Of a DNA stretch of 64,000 nt, positions 11,470-23,968 are shown one piece after another. Source of the stretch: Panulirus ornatus (Eukaryota; Arthropoda; Malacostraca; Decapoda; Palinuridae). The stretch lies in NCBI RefSeq assembly GCF_036320965.1, contig NC_092250.1, positions 18,454,117 to 18,518,116 of the forward strand, given 5' to 3'. Within the stretch, counting starts at the first letter, position 1, and each line of letters begins with the position of its first letter. A program made the translations under genes and the position numbers. The notes under the pieces are model-generated. The model had not been told where the DNA came from, did no database searches, and worked only from the letters and a program-made list of their open reading frames with translations.

Positions 11470-13180
11470 TCAGGTTGTTTATATCTTCATCCGTACAACG
11501 CTTCTCGGCGACATTTTTTGAAGATCCTATTTTTTTTTCTTACGTTCCAGTATTCCAGAACCAGGTGGCTGGAAGTCGAGTCATATCGTCGACTGGAATG
11601 ACGGGTTTTTTTCCAGGAGGTGAAGAATTATGGAGATAATATAGGATAGTGATGAGGAAGGGAAAGTCCATTGTCAGGGTCAATAGGAGGTCATCGTTTC
11701 ATAACTTCGTATCGAGTAATCGTGATCAGCTTTGTCGGTGTCTAGGGTAATTCAGAGACCATGCTCCCTCCCTGTACGACCTTTGATCATTGGTTAATTG
11801 GTTGGTTTATTGAGTTTTAGGCCCATCGGCTGTCGTGGTCTTTTGCGCCATTATCTTCACCAGAAAAAAAGGATCAAATTCTTAATACCTTTAAGTTTTA
11901 AAGACAAGAGACAATTCCCAAACAGCAACTTAACGTTTTACATCTTCATAAAAGTCGCTTAATCGTCATTATGATCGGGTCGCTACAAGACGTAACTTGT
12001 ACGACGGGCTTAAGACGTAGTACTGTAGTGAAGATGTTCCTTCCTCAGACAGTATCGTGTACAGAATATAGATGTTTATAGAACATCTGTGTTGGCAGCT
12101 GTTCACAGCGACGTGTCGTACAATGTGGGTGAAATGAAAATGTCGTATTCCAATTATGTTATAAGCTAGAGCTATAAGTTTTTGAAGGACGCCAGTGTCC
12201 ATTCCCCGGGCGTGTAAGGAATTAGATTAAGGTTTTGGAATATTTATCGTTCAGATATACAGTGACGAAAAGGAATTTGTTGTATGATTTAATCGTTACC
12301 AGGATCCTCATCTGGGACTGTCGAAAATGGATCGTACAGAATATATTTATCAACACATTTACGTTTGTTTGTTTATGTATGTATATCGTCTTGTGCATTT
12401 GTATATTCATTTCAAGAGAGAGGTATTAGTAAGATAGTTAATGGATAGTGGAGGAGAGTATGAAAATGTTTATTTACTGAGGAAGTCATAAGGAGTAGGT
12501 TATATAAAACTGAACGAATTTGCACAGCTGTGTAACTTGATAGTAGATCATGAAAATGTGTATGTACTCGGTTATATAATGCTGAACTACGTGGTTGTGG
12601 CGAGCTGTGCTATAATAAACTACGTCACGGTAGTTATGGAAAAACAACTTGTAACGACGATATGTTAGAACACCTGTATTACACTGGTTGTGTGTTGCTC
12701 GATACAGATATGTTACAAAAGTTGTGTAACGGTGTAGCTTGTTAGGTGGTTTAGGGAGGGGGTTACAATTAAGCAAAGAGGGAGATTTGTCGAACGCTCG
12801 TTCAAGGAACACGTAGTGCGTTCTAAACCCATTATTCAACAGAGAATCTTCGTACATAGAGGAATTGACTCCTTTTCGTGAACTGAAATGTTGAAAATAT
12901 AGATTACAGTAAAGTTTCGTAGCTCACACGTTCGTCAGTAATCCATCAGGCAAATGATGGTAGTTGTGGTGAGTGTTTGTGTTGCATTGTGGTAAATTAC
13001 TCAACACACAAGATTGAAGTTGAGTAGGGTGAGGAGGAGTTAGTGCAGGAGACAGGCTTAGGTGTAAGAAGGTGCTTAGCGTTTGATGAGGGGGAGCTGT
13101 GCTGCTGTGTTGAGGAATGTGATGACGGGGAGATGAAACTACGTGGGTGGGGTCCATTGTTGCCAGGCTGATCCCACAGA
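11470..13180. other. AT-richer unique sequence
   Basis: No gene was recognised. A diverged direct duplication of about 90 bp lies at about 12458-12620 (ATGAAAATGT...GGTTATATAA...CTGAAC). The 123-codon minus frame at 12486-12857 overlaps it and has no recognisable domain. Confidence 0.45.

Positions 13181-13182
<2 letters not shown>

Positions 13183-13219
<37 letters not shown>
13183..13219. repeat. (TG)n microsatellite
   Basis: A TG tract of about 36 bp. Confidence 0.95.
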
Positions 13220-13611
13220 TGACGGTACGACCTTTTATTCATGACTGTTGAGAGTCGGGGTCGTAGGTCACGCCATCACATCGAAGGGTCGTAACCTTAG
13301 GGCTTCTAAAGGGTTCTGATGTTTTTGGTTTGTACGCGACCGTGGACGTGTGAGCGTCCCCCCCGCCCCCTTTTTTTTCTATATTCCTTGAGTTTATGGA
13401 CGTAGAGTGAGCTTAGTGGAGACGGGTCAAGTAACACAAGAGACCCAGGGCATCAGCACAGACGCGGGGACAAGGTTAAAACATTCAGGCACTCGGGAGG
13501 AGGACGAGGGGCGAGGAGCTCTCCCTCCCTCCCTCCCTCGTCCTCTCGTTGTCCAGCAACACCACCCTCCACCTCCCTCCTCCCGTTCTCTCCCATGCTG
13601 GGTGGTGTACC

Positions 13612-16600
13612 CAAGTGACATACAGCTGGCACATACAAGTGACATACAGCTGGCACATACAAGTGACATACAGCTGGCACATACAAGTGACATACAGCTG
13701 GCACATACAAGTGACATACAGCTGGCACATACAAGTGACATACAGCTGGCACATACAAGTGACATACAGCTGGCACATACAAGTGACATACAGCTGGCAC
13801 ATACAAGTGACATACAGCTGGCACATACAAGTGACATACAGCTGGCACATACAAGTGACATACAGCTGGCACATACAAGTGACATACAGCTGGCACATAC
13901 AAGTGACATACAGCTGGCACATACAAGTGACATACAGCTGGCACATACAAGTGACATACAGCTGGCACATACAAGTGACATACAGCTGGCACATACAAGT
14001 GACATACAGCTGGCACATACAAGTGACATACAGCTGGCACATACAAGTGACATACAGCTGGCACATACAAGTGACATACAGCTGGCACATACAAGTGACA
14101 TACAGCTGGCACATACAAGTGACATACAGCTGGCACATACAAGTGACATACAGCTGGCACATACAAGTGACATACAGCTGGCACATACAAGTGACATACA
14201 GCTGGCACATACAAGTGACATACAGCTGGCACATACAAGTGACATACAGCTGGCACATACAAGTGACATACAGCTGGCACATACAAGTGACATACAGCTG
14301 GCACATACAAGTGACATACAGCTGGCACATACAAGTGACATACAGCTGGCACATACAAGTGACATACAGCTGGCACATACAAGTGACATACAGCTGGCAC
14401 ATACAAGTGACATACAGCTGGCACATACAAGTGACATACAGCTGGCACATACAAGTGACATACAGCTGGCACATACAAGTGACATACAGCTGGCACATAC
14501 AAGTGACATACAGCTGGCACATACAAGTGACATACAGCTGGCACATACAAGTGACATACAGCTGGCACATACAAGTGACATACAGCTGGCACATACAAGT
14601 GACATACAGCTGGCACATACAAGTGACATACAGCTGGCACATACAAGTGACATACAGCTGGCACATACAAGTGACATACAGCTGGCACATACAAGTGACA
14701 TACAGCTGGCACATACAAGTGACATACAGCTGGCACATACAAGTGACATACAGCTGGCACATACAAGTGACATACAGCTGGCACATACAAGTGACATACA
14801 GCTGGCACATACAAGTGACATACAGCTGGCACATACAAGTGACATACAGCTGGCACATACAAGTGACATACAGCTGGCACATACAAGTGACATACAGCTG
14901 GCACATACAAGTGACATACAGCTGGCACATACAAGTGACATACAGCTGGCACATACAAGTGACATACAGCTGGCACATACAAGTGACATACAGCTGGCAC
15001 ATACAAGTGACATACAGCTGGCACATACAAGTGACATACAGCTGGCACATACAAGTGACATACAGCTGGCACATACAAGTGACATACAGCTGGCACATAC
15101 AAGTGACATACAGCTGGCACATACAAGTGACATACAGCTGGCACATACAAGTGACATACAGCTGGCACATACAAGTGACATACAGCTGGCACATACAAGT
15201 GACATACAGCTGGCACATACAAGTGACATACAGCTGGCACATACAAGTGACATACAGCTGGCACATACAAGTGACATACAGCTGGCACATACAAGTGACA
15301 TACAGCTGGCACATACAAGTGACATACAGCTGGCACATACAAGTGACATACAGCTGGCACATACAAGTGACATACAGCTGGCACATACAAGTGACATACA
15401 GCTGGCACATACAAGTGACATACAGCTGGCACATACAAGTGACATACAGCTGGCACATACAAGTGACATACAGCTGGCACATACAAGTGACATACAGCTG
15501 GCACATACAAGTGACATACAGCTGGCACATACAAGTGACATACAGCTGGCACATACAAGTGACATACAGCTGGCACATACAAGTGACATACAGCTGGCAC
15601 ATACAAGTGACATACAGCTGGCACATACAAGTGACATACAGCTGGCACATACAAGTGACATACAGCTGGCACATACAAGTGACATACAGCTGGCACATAC
15701 AAGTGACATACAGCTGGCACATACAAGTGACATACAGCTGGCACATACAAGTGACATACAGCTGGCACATACAAGTGACATACAGCTGGCACATACAAGT
15801 GACATACAGCTGGCACATACAAGTGACATACAGCTGGCACATACAAGTGACATACAGCTGGCACATACAAGTGACATACAGCTGGCACATACAAGTGACA
15901 TACAGCTGGCACATACAAGTGACATACAGCTGGCACATACAAGTGACATACAGCTGGCACATACAAGTGACATACAGCTGGCACATACAAGTGACATACA
16001 GCTGGCACATACAAGTGACATACAGCTGGCACATACAAGTGACATACAGCTGGCACATACAAGTGACATACAGCTGGCACATACAAGTGACATACAGCTG
16101 GCACATACAAGTGACATACAGCTGGCACATACAAGTGACATACAGCTGGCACATACAAGTGACATACAGCTGGCACATACAAGTGACATACAGCTGGCAC
16201 ATACAAGTGACATACAGCTGGCACATACAAGTGACATACAGCTGGCACATACAAGTGACATACAGCTGGCACATACAAGTGACATACAGCTGGCACATAC
16301 AAGTGACATACAGCTGGCACATACAAGTGACATACAGCTGGCACATACAAGTGACATACAGCTGGCACATACAAGTGACATACAGCTGGCACATACAAGT
16401 GACATACAGCTGGCACATACAAGTGACATACAGCTGGCACATACAAGTGACATACAGCTGGCACATACAAGTGACATACAGCTGGCACATACAAGTGACA
16501 TACAGCTGGCACATACAAGTGACATACAGCTGGCACATACAAGTGACATACAGCTGGCACATACAAGTGACATACAGCTGGCACATACAAGTGACATACA

Positions 16601-18010
16601 GCTGGCACATACAAGTGACATACAGCTGGCACATACAAGTGACATACAGCTGGCACATACAAGTGACATACAGCTGGCACATACAAGTGACATACAGCTG
16701 GCACATACAAGTGACATACAGCTGGCACATACAAGTGACATACAGCTGGCACATACAAGTGACATACAGCTGGCACATACAAGTGACATACAGCTGGCAC
16801 ATACAAGTGACATACAGCTGGCACATACAAGTGACATACAGCTGGCACATACAAGTGACATACAGCTGGCACATACAAGTGACATACAGCTGGCACATAC
16901 AAGTGACATACAGCTGGCACATACAAGTGACATACAGCTGGCACATACAAGTGACATACAGCTGGCACATACAAGTGACATACAGCTGGCACATACAAGT
17001 GACATACAGCTGGCACATACAAGTGACATACAGCTGGCACATACAAGTGACATACAGCTGGCACATACAAGTGACATACAGCTGGCACATACAAGTGACA
17101 TACAGCTGGCACATACAAGTGACATACAGCTGGCACATACAAGTGACATACAGCTGGCACATACAAGTGACATACAGCTGGCACATACAAGTGACATACA
17201 GCTGGCACATACAAGTGACATACAGCTGGCACATACAAGTGACATACAGCTGGCACATACAAGTGACATACAGCTGGCACATACAAGTGACATACAGCTG
17301 GCACATACAAGTGACATACAGCTGGCACATACAAGTGACATACAGCTGGCACATACAAGTGACATACAGCTGGCACATACAAGTGACATACAGCTGGCAC
17401 ATACAAGTGACATACAGCTGGCACATACAAGTGACATACAGCTGGCACATACAAGTGACATACAGCTGGCACATACAAGTGACATACAGCTGGCACATAC
17501 AAGTGACATACAGCTGGCACATACAAGTGACATACAGCTGGCACATACAAGTGACATACAGCTGGCACATACAAGTGACATACAGCTGGCACATACAAGT
17601 GACATACAGCTGGCACATACAAGTGACATACAGCTGGCACATACAAGTGACATACAGCTGGCACATACAAGTGACATACAGCTGGCACATACAAGTGACA
17701 TACAGCTGGCACATACAAGTGACATACAGCTGGCACATACAAGTGACATACAGCTGGCACATACAAGTGACATACAGCTGGCACATACAAGTGACATACA
17801 GCTGGCACATACAAGTGACATACAGCTGGCACATACAAGTGACATACAGCTGGCACATACAAGTGACATACAGCTGGCACATACAAGTGACATACAGCTG
17901 GCACATACAAGTGACATACAGCTGGCACATACAAGTGACATACAGCTGGCACATACAAGTGACATACAGCTGGCACATACAAGTGACATACAGCTGGCAC
18001 ATACAAGTGA
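13612..18010 (+). repeat. 24-bp satellite array, about 183 identical copies
   Basis: Each 24-bp unit is an 11-bp half, ACATACAAGTG, joined to a 13-bp half, ACATACAGCTGGC. Every row from 13621 to 18000 repeats the same 120-bp pattern, so no internal variant is visible by eye over 4.4 kb. The left edge is a decayed unit (GCTGGGTGGTGTACCCAAGTG). The right edge breaks inside a half-unit (AAGTGATGTCTGG). Each unit holds one CAGCTG, both an E-box core and a PvuII site. Five of the six frames stay open across the array because 24 is divisible by three and only one phase contains TGA; this is not evidence of coding. The true copy number may differ from the assembled one. Confidence 0.99.
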
Positions 18011-18505
18011 TGTCTGGGTTGTCTTTGATACAATTATATAAAATGGATGTGGCGGTCATGAAGGCTCTGGCGCTATCCACGTTTTCTGTGCCTCCCGCGC
18101 GCGCGTTGAGCTGGTGGTGGGAGACGTGACCGTTGACCCCCCCCCAATCTTTAACCCTCCTCCTCCTCCTCCTGGTCAGGTTTCCCGACCGTTCTCATGT
18201 GATCCTCGTGAATGATGAATAATACAATGACTGTGGAATTACTCCCGGTAAGAATGATCCTGTTTCTGTTATTTTTTTCCCCCCTCATATTAATCTTTCC
18301 TCCATCGTTCGGGGTCACCAGTGTTAAAACAGTGTCACGTTACAGCTACGTCTTGGCAAGATGTCGTCCACTCGCTTCTGGCTAAAACTATTATAGTTTT
18401 TTTTCATTAATCTCTCTTGTTTTGGTTTTAGTGATCTTTTTGATAATTGTGTATGATGTGTGTATCCTGCATTCTATATATAAGACTCTTGGTGTGTGTG
18501 TGTGT

Positions 18506-18543
<38 letters not shown>

Positions 18544-19475
18544 CGAAGTAACTCGCGTTCTGCAACCATCACCATTCTCGTGGATCTGCTGACGGGAACC
18601 ACTGGTATCTATTTTATTACAGGCTTATACATACGAAGGTTTAGAGTCACTGTAACCCTTCATAACCATATTGAGTGGGAACGCCAGGCCTTGTGGGGAC
18701 GTGGCTCTGGTGCTGTGGAACTTGACACATGACCAACTGAACTCAAGGCGAACCCCCCACAATCAGGACTGGTTTGTTAGTTTAATGATTTCGCTATCAC
18801 CCTCACATGCTATGCCGTGGTCAAGACACTACAGGGACCTGCCAAATTGGGGTGTGTAAACGATTTTACGAATGTTGCCGGGTATTGGGAAATTAGGCAG
18901 AACACGTTTTCCCTACCGTCTTATCTATGTTCAGGGTTACGGGGCCAAGTCGTTTTATTGGAGCAGTTTTGAATGCGTGATAAGCATCGCATGGCTAGGT
19001 CAGTTATAGTGAATTATTCTCATTAGATTATGCTCTATACGTACAGACTTAAGAGACATACACACGTCAGTACGCTACCTAACTGCGCTATGTTATCTTG
19101 ATGTGTGTTTCAGTCTTCAGTTTTTCACAGTCTTTATCTCGCCACGCCCTGCCTGCTCATGCCGTGGGTGTAATGGGGCATTTCGAGTCAGGTCTGGGAG
19201 GCAGAGTTCACGACCCTGCTTGAAAGATCTCCATCCAGAGGACACAGGTCGTCCTCGAGGTCGTCTCCAGCGTGTTCGAGTGAGGGTGACTTGCTTATGA
19301 AGCGTTGTGAGTGACAGCTGGTGTGATGCAGGTGAGGGGCCTGGCGGGTGCTGGCGGGCAGGTCCCATTAAAATGCTGTGGAGGTGAGCGTTTATCTTGT
19401 CCCATGCAGAATTTCGACCCCAGAATCTTCTTCGGCGTTAAAGAAATGACCTGTACAAGGATTTTAAAGATATAG
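18011..19475. other. Unique sequence with a (TG)n tract
   Basis: No gene was recognised. It contains (CTC)n at about 18157-18174 and a TG tract at 18492-18542 with one TA interruption. Confidence 0.5.
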
Positions 19476-19479
19476 AATA

Positions 19480-19900
19480 ATTGAGGGAATATGATACAAA
19501 ATGCTGGGAAAATACTTGGTTTTAGAATTGGAATATAACTTAATGTAAGGCATCATTACTGTAAATGATAACCTAAGATATTCTGTAATATTCCGTAGGG
19601 CCGGCAGATATCGAATATTGTGAAACGAATTGTTGTGAAATGTAACTGACATGTTCTTATTTCAAAGCATACTTTCATCAGTTAATGATCCCAAAACATT
19701 TCTAATGCACAGTCTTATTCATGATGAAGAATATGACCTTCACTTACATTTTAAAGCAATTTCCCATAAATGATAACCAGTTATGTTTGATAATGATTCC
19801 TAGGGCCAACAGATATCGAATCAATATGAACTGAACTATATTGAAGTAGATTTTTATTTTGAATCTTTGTTTTGGGATTTAATGGTTCCAAAATATCATT
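19480..19900. repeat. Diverged two-copy tandem duplication, about 205 bp
   Basis: Matching landmarks are AAATGATAACC at 19563 and 19768 (offset 205), TAGGGCC..CAGATATCGAAT at 19596 and 19801 (offset 205), and TTAATG..CCAAAA near 19682 and 19879 (offset 197, so one small indel). The copies are strongly diverged. The second copy abuts the 13-bp repeat array at 19913. Confidence 0.8.
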
Positions 19901-19912
19901 TCCACCACAAAA

Positions 19913-20049
19913 TCATACATTTGACACATACATTTGGTACACACAGTTGGTACACGTAGTTGGCACATACAGCTGGCACATACAAGTGACATGCAGCTGG
20001 CACATACAAGTGACATACAGCTGGCACATGTAGTTGGCACGAACAGTTT
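19913..20049 (+). repeat. Irregular 13/11-bp array, likely precursor of the 24-bp satellite
   Basis: Successive units are TCATACATTTGAC, ACATACATTTGGT, ACACACAGTTGGT, ACACGTAGTTGGC, ACATACAGCTGGC, ACATACAAGTG (11), ACATGCAGCTGGC, ACATACAAGTG (11), ACATACAGCTGGC, ACATGTAGTTGGC and a decayed ACGAACAGTTT. The 13-mers show a gradient toward ACATACAGCTGGC. The central part contains two 13+11 = 24-bp dimers, the same unit as the array at 13612-18010 and in the same orientation. Confidence 0.95.
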
Positions 20050-20132
20050 CATCCCAGCGACGTTTTTCTTTAGCGTCTGCAGTTGCTGAAGAATGCTGCT
20101 GCCTGCGACACTGCTGGTCACTGTGCGACGCT

Positions 20133-20145
20133 CGCCATCTGCTGG
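20133..20145 (-). promoter_or_regulatory. CTCF-like motif
   Basis: The minus strand reads CCAGCAGATGGCG, which fits the published vertebrate/insect CTCF core CCASYAGRKGGC. It lies about 85 bp downstream of the seed array. It is a single motif match with no conservation data, so function is only a possibility. Confidence 0.3.
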
Positions 20146-20296
20146 CACTGTTAAAACTAAACGTTGGGGAAGAACCAGGGTTGACTTAGCATTGTGTACT
20201 AAGTTCAAGTGAAGATACCGGAAGGAAAAAAAATGGGAATAGTTGAGGAATTAATGATAAAAGGGAGAAAGACCGGAATATTTTGAAAAGATTCCT

Positions 20297-20637
20297 TTAG
20301 AGGCTAACACGTCTGGCGAACTTCTGCGTTGAGGCACAGTGAAGAGGCGAACACGCCTGGCGAGCCATCGTGTTGAAGCACAGTTTTTGGAGGCGAATAC
20401 GTTTGGCGAACCACCCTGTCAAGTCTCAGTGTAGAGGTGAACCACCGTGTTAAGTCTCAGTGTACAGGTGAACCACCGTGTTAAGTCTCAGTGTAGAGGT
20501 GAACCACTGTGTTAAGTCTCGGTGTAGAGGTGAACCACCGTGTGAGGCTCAGTATAGAGGCGAACACGCCTGGCGAACCACCGTGTTTAGGCTCAATGTA
20601 GAGGCGAACACGCCTGGCGAACCGACGTGTTGGAGCA
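20297..20637 (+). repeat. Minisatellite with two unit lengths (about 31 and 44-46 bp)
   Basis: Short units read AGGTGAACCACCGTGTTAAG plus TCTCAGTGTAG (31 bp). Long units carry an extra 13-15 bp, in the form GGCGAACACGCCTGGCGAACC. The extra piece lies between two GGCGAAC direct repeats, so a slippage deletion between them would convert long to short. Order is about three long, four short, two long. Confidence 0.88.
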
Positions 20638-20938
20638 CATTGTGGTAAACAATCTTTTAGGGTTGAGTGGCGACCGACCCCTTCCTTGCCTCTCCGAGGA
20701 CGCTACCTCTCTGGGGGCCACCGAGGCCAACCTATTTATGAGCCATTCACACGCAGGAGGACGGACAGACACGGGCGGCTTAGCCTCATGACTACGACGG
20801 TTTTGTGACTCTTGGATATGATTGCCCGACCCCTGAGCTGTCCCTTATGGGGCGTCAAAGGCCACGCCATCTTATATAAGGACATTGCCGTCGGGCTCAA
20901 GCGATAAGGCTGACGTAGGGTTATGTGTGCGTCGTCCA

Positions 20939-20940
<2 letters not shown>

Positions 20941-20981
<41 letters not shown>
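20941..20981. repeat. (CA)n microsatellite
   Basis: A pure CA tract of 40 bp. Confidence 0.97.
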
Positions 20982-21189
20982 ATGATATTGAACAAGAGAT
21001 ATGATAGAAAGGATTTAGATAAATGCTTTTTATAGCATACGTGTCGTGGATGAATGGAGTAAACATAGTTATGAGATGGGGAACGTGAGCAGCGTCCTCT
21101 AGTTTGAATTGTCGTATGATAGTAGAGAATGGTTAAAAGATGGGGGTCTCAGGAGTGTAGAACTCCCTCCCCGTACGGTACAAATAAGT

Positions 21190-21191
<2 letters not shown>

Positions 21192-21239
<48 letters not shown>
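21192..21239. repeat. (CA)n microsatellite
   Basis: A pure CA tract of 48 bp. Confidence 0.97.
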
Positions 21240-21240
<1 letters not shown>

Positions 21241-22185
21241 AGGATAAGGCGTACCAGAGGACACGACATCAAAGATGGAGGACATTAGAAGGGTTAAGAG
21301 GACCCCTGATCAAGACTGGTCACGTGATGAGACGGGGAGGAGGGGGGGATGTATACACCGTGTGGGCATGACACGACACGCACCGCCTGACACGCCCGTC
21401 ATATTGGTGTGTCCCGCTGAATGAGGCGTCGGTAAAGGGGACGCCTTAATGTATGTGGCTCGGGGGTTTCCTGTGGTAGGGCGTGGGTCTTGCTGTGTTT
21501 ATACCCCACGTCGTTCCTGAAGGCTAGTTTCTAACCCCCTCTCCCCCACAGCCCGGGCGTGGACCACACTGCCCAATTGTTGTTCTTCGGTGTTCGTGAA
21601 GTGTAATAAATCGTCTCCAAGGACTCGGGAGGGAAAAACTAACATGGCTTCGAGTAGGATGTGTGTAACTGTCGTGAGAAAGTAGTGCACATCACACGAA
21701 GTGGAAACAAGGATTGGGATCGTGAAGTAACGCTTACGTAACAGCGACGAAACATCTGTTGACATCGTTAGTTACAAAGATAGACTGGCTAGATATGAGT
21801 CGATTGTAAGGGAATGGCAGACCCCATGATGACGATGCATTGGTGCTGACCAGTCGCATGTTCTCCAGATGTCTTGGCCTTCAGCTAACCTTGGGACTCC
21901 CTACCCATGGTTATTTTCTTGTCAAAACACAATTTTTGCTGTTTGTTCGCGAAACTGTAGCTGTATTTACGTCTAAGATTCCCGTACCGTGATGTAATGG
22001 GAATGCGTCCTAACCACAAGCAGTTTTCTACGTCGGTATTTGTTGATAGGCCCTTGTCGGAGTCGTGTTGTTGTAAGATTTGCTGCAGCATGTTTTGGGA
22101 GAGTCGGGTGGCATTAGTTAATGCCAGGTCATGAGGTGAGGAAGAGATCTCATGATATCATAATAAGTGGGTTAGATATTGGCTT
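21240..22185. other. Unique sequence downstream of a LINE relic
   Basis: No gene was recognised. The minus-strand frames at 21499-21765 and 21885-22091 have normal composition but no domain I can name. They lie where a LINE 3' part would be expected, but I see no LINE motif in them. Confidence 0.4.
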
Positions 22186-22187
22186 TA

Positions 22188-23110
22188 ATTCAGACAGGCT
22201 TCCCTCATGACCTTGGCATCATCTGCAAACATATTCAGGTAGCAGTCCAGCCCTTCTGGCATGACATTTTACACTGATCAATAAAAGCGGTGGTCTCAGA
22301 ACAGACCCTTGCGGCACGCCTTTGGTGACCTCTTCCCTTTTTCAGAAGGCCATTCTGCTAACACGCCTCGGGTGTTTCTTTCCACTGAGATGATCTATTG
22401 TTCATCCATGTAGCCTCCACCTAATTCCACTGAGAGGACGTTTCTAAATCTGTCATTCAGCGCCTTGCTCGTTACTTCACGTCATCCTCTGTAAAGTCTT
22501 CCACCTGGAACGCTTAGTCTGTGATCGCCTGCTCCTCAACTGACAGTTTGCTCCTGACGAAGTAATGGAAGAGTCATGGATTACCTCCTGCCTTATGTGC
22601 AGTATTATTCCTAAAGTTTCGCTGTTCATCCTCACTCCTTATCGTGCTATATCTATTCTTTGCTGCTCTTTATCTTTTAAGATACTTTGCGACTGTCGTG
22701 CTGCCTGCGTCTCATCCACAGTACATATCTGAGCTTCTTTGCTTTCTGTCACATCTCTCTTTTTTGTATCTTCCTTCCGTATCCAGGATTAATGGATACC
22801 CATTTTTTCCTTCTGTGAGTTTCACAACCTTCCGTATAACAGTGACGTGTTGTACCATGTCTCCAGAACCATTTCACAATTTAGGCTCCCAGCGAGATTG
22901 TTCGGTTTTGTTTGGCTTCGATTTTTTATATATGCTCGATTGACTCTGGTTTCGTCTCATTTTGTGGGTCTCCTCATTTACCCCATAATTAAACTCAAGC
23001 TTTACGTGATCACTTTTACCCTGGTGTGTGATGTTCCCATTTTCCGTGATGCCATCTGAAGGTAAGATCTAGTTAAAGATGGCGCATCAGGCACTCAGAT
23101 TCTAATGAAC
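22188..23110 (-). pseudogene. LINE ORF2 relic: endonuclease end, linker and RT boxes
   Basis: From about 23025 downward the minus strand reads KSDHVKLEF, matching the terminal SDH motif of an APE-type endonuclease. It continues in one frame, with a handful of stops, through a basic linker to LFHYFVRSKLSVEEQ (about 22580-22535). After frame changes, HLSGKKHPRRVS (about 22400-22365) precedes palm box B, EVTKGVPQGSVLRPPLLLIS (about 22331-22272). Then MFADDAKVMREACLN (22233-22189) supplies box C with an intact ADD in a shifted frame. The order endonuclease, linker, fingers, palm is that of CR1/jockey-type elements. Stops and frameshifts make it a pseudogene. The 5' endonuclease body and the post-palm region are absent. 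Confidence 0.88.
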
Positions 23111-23872
23111 TCGGTGACATACTGGTACAGGAATTTTTGTGATGTTATCTCTAAGGACTTGTTCCTTCGTGGCCCCGCGTGTGTGTGTGTGTGGGTGAGG
23201 GTGTGACTCCGGTAAGCTGGCGTGGAGGAGTGTCGACCTTCTTGTCCTCAACTTACCTATATTGACTCCGGGCCAAATAAAGACGATACACAAGGTAAAC
23301 AGACGATTACGTCATGGGTATAACTCGTGCAACAGCTCCTCCTCCTCCTCCTCCCACACGCCGGTGTTGGCGGGTGCCATGAGTCCAGCAGGTCTGGTGT
23401 CTCCTGGTCTGGTCGACGTTGGTGTTGGTGTAGAGATAACCTGACGTTTGTGTGTGTGTGTGGTGGACGCCGTGGTTGCTGGGCGGTGATTCTGGTTGAT
23501 AGACAGTCAGAGTCACTTTAAATAGAGTGTCTGAAATAGATTTTCTTGACCTGTCAATCATTTCCATTGCGAGTTTGATATTCTCACTATTTTTTTTCTC
23601 AGTAGTTTTATCACACTTTGTTTATATGTTGGTTTCGATCCCTCTCATTCTGGTGTATGTGCACGACCTTCATTCATTGATTGAAAGGTTTCCTCAGGTT
23701 TTCTGCCTCTGTGTATCACATTCATTTTCATGCTTTTCTGTATCACTGTTCTTACGTTTTCCATCACTTCCCTGAGTGCATTGGGGTGATACGTACATAA
23801 TTCTCCCGTGTCTTAACTTCCAAGGTTCCTTTCTTCAGTCTTTACTTCTGTTTTTTACCTCTCTTTAAAGAT

Positions 23873-23875
<3 letters not shown>
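23111..23875. other. Unique sequence, possibly LINE-derived
   Basis: No clear gene. The minus strand at about 23530-23780 gives a charged reading upstream of the LINE relic, but I cannot tie it to an ORF1 or endonuclease domain. Short (TG)n (23177-23193, about 23449-23462) and (CTC)n (about 23336-23354) tracts are present. Confidence 0.4.

Positions 23876-23966
<91 letters not shown>
23876..23966. repeat. (CT)n microsatellite
   Basis: A pure CT tract of about 90 bp, one of the longest in the window. Confidence 0.97.

Positions 23967-23968
<2 letters not shown>

Noticed and set aside
12486..12857. 123-codon minus frame without low complexity
   Set aside because: It overlaps a diverged 90-bp duplication and shows no recognisable family.
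13612..18010. CRISPR-like array
   Set aside because: Units are directly contiguous with no unique spacers, and the context is eukaryotic.
13407..18129. Five overlapping reading frames of 1520-1544 codons on both strands
   Set aside because: They follow from a 24-bp unit with no stop in five of six phases. Only short chance extensions lie outside the array, and there is no codon-level signal separating one frame.
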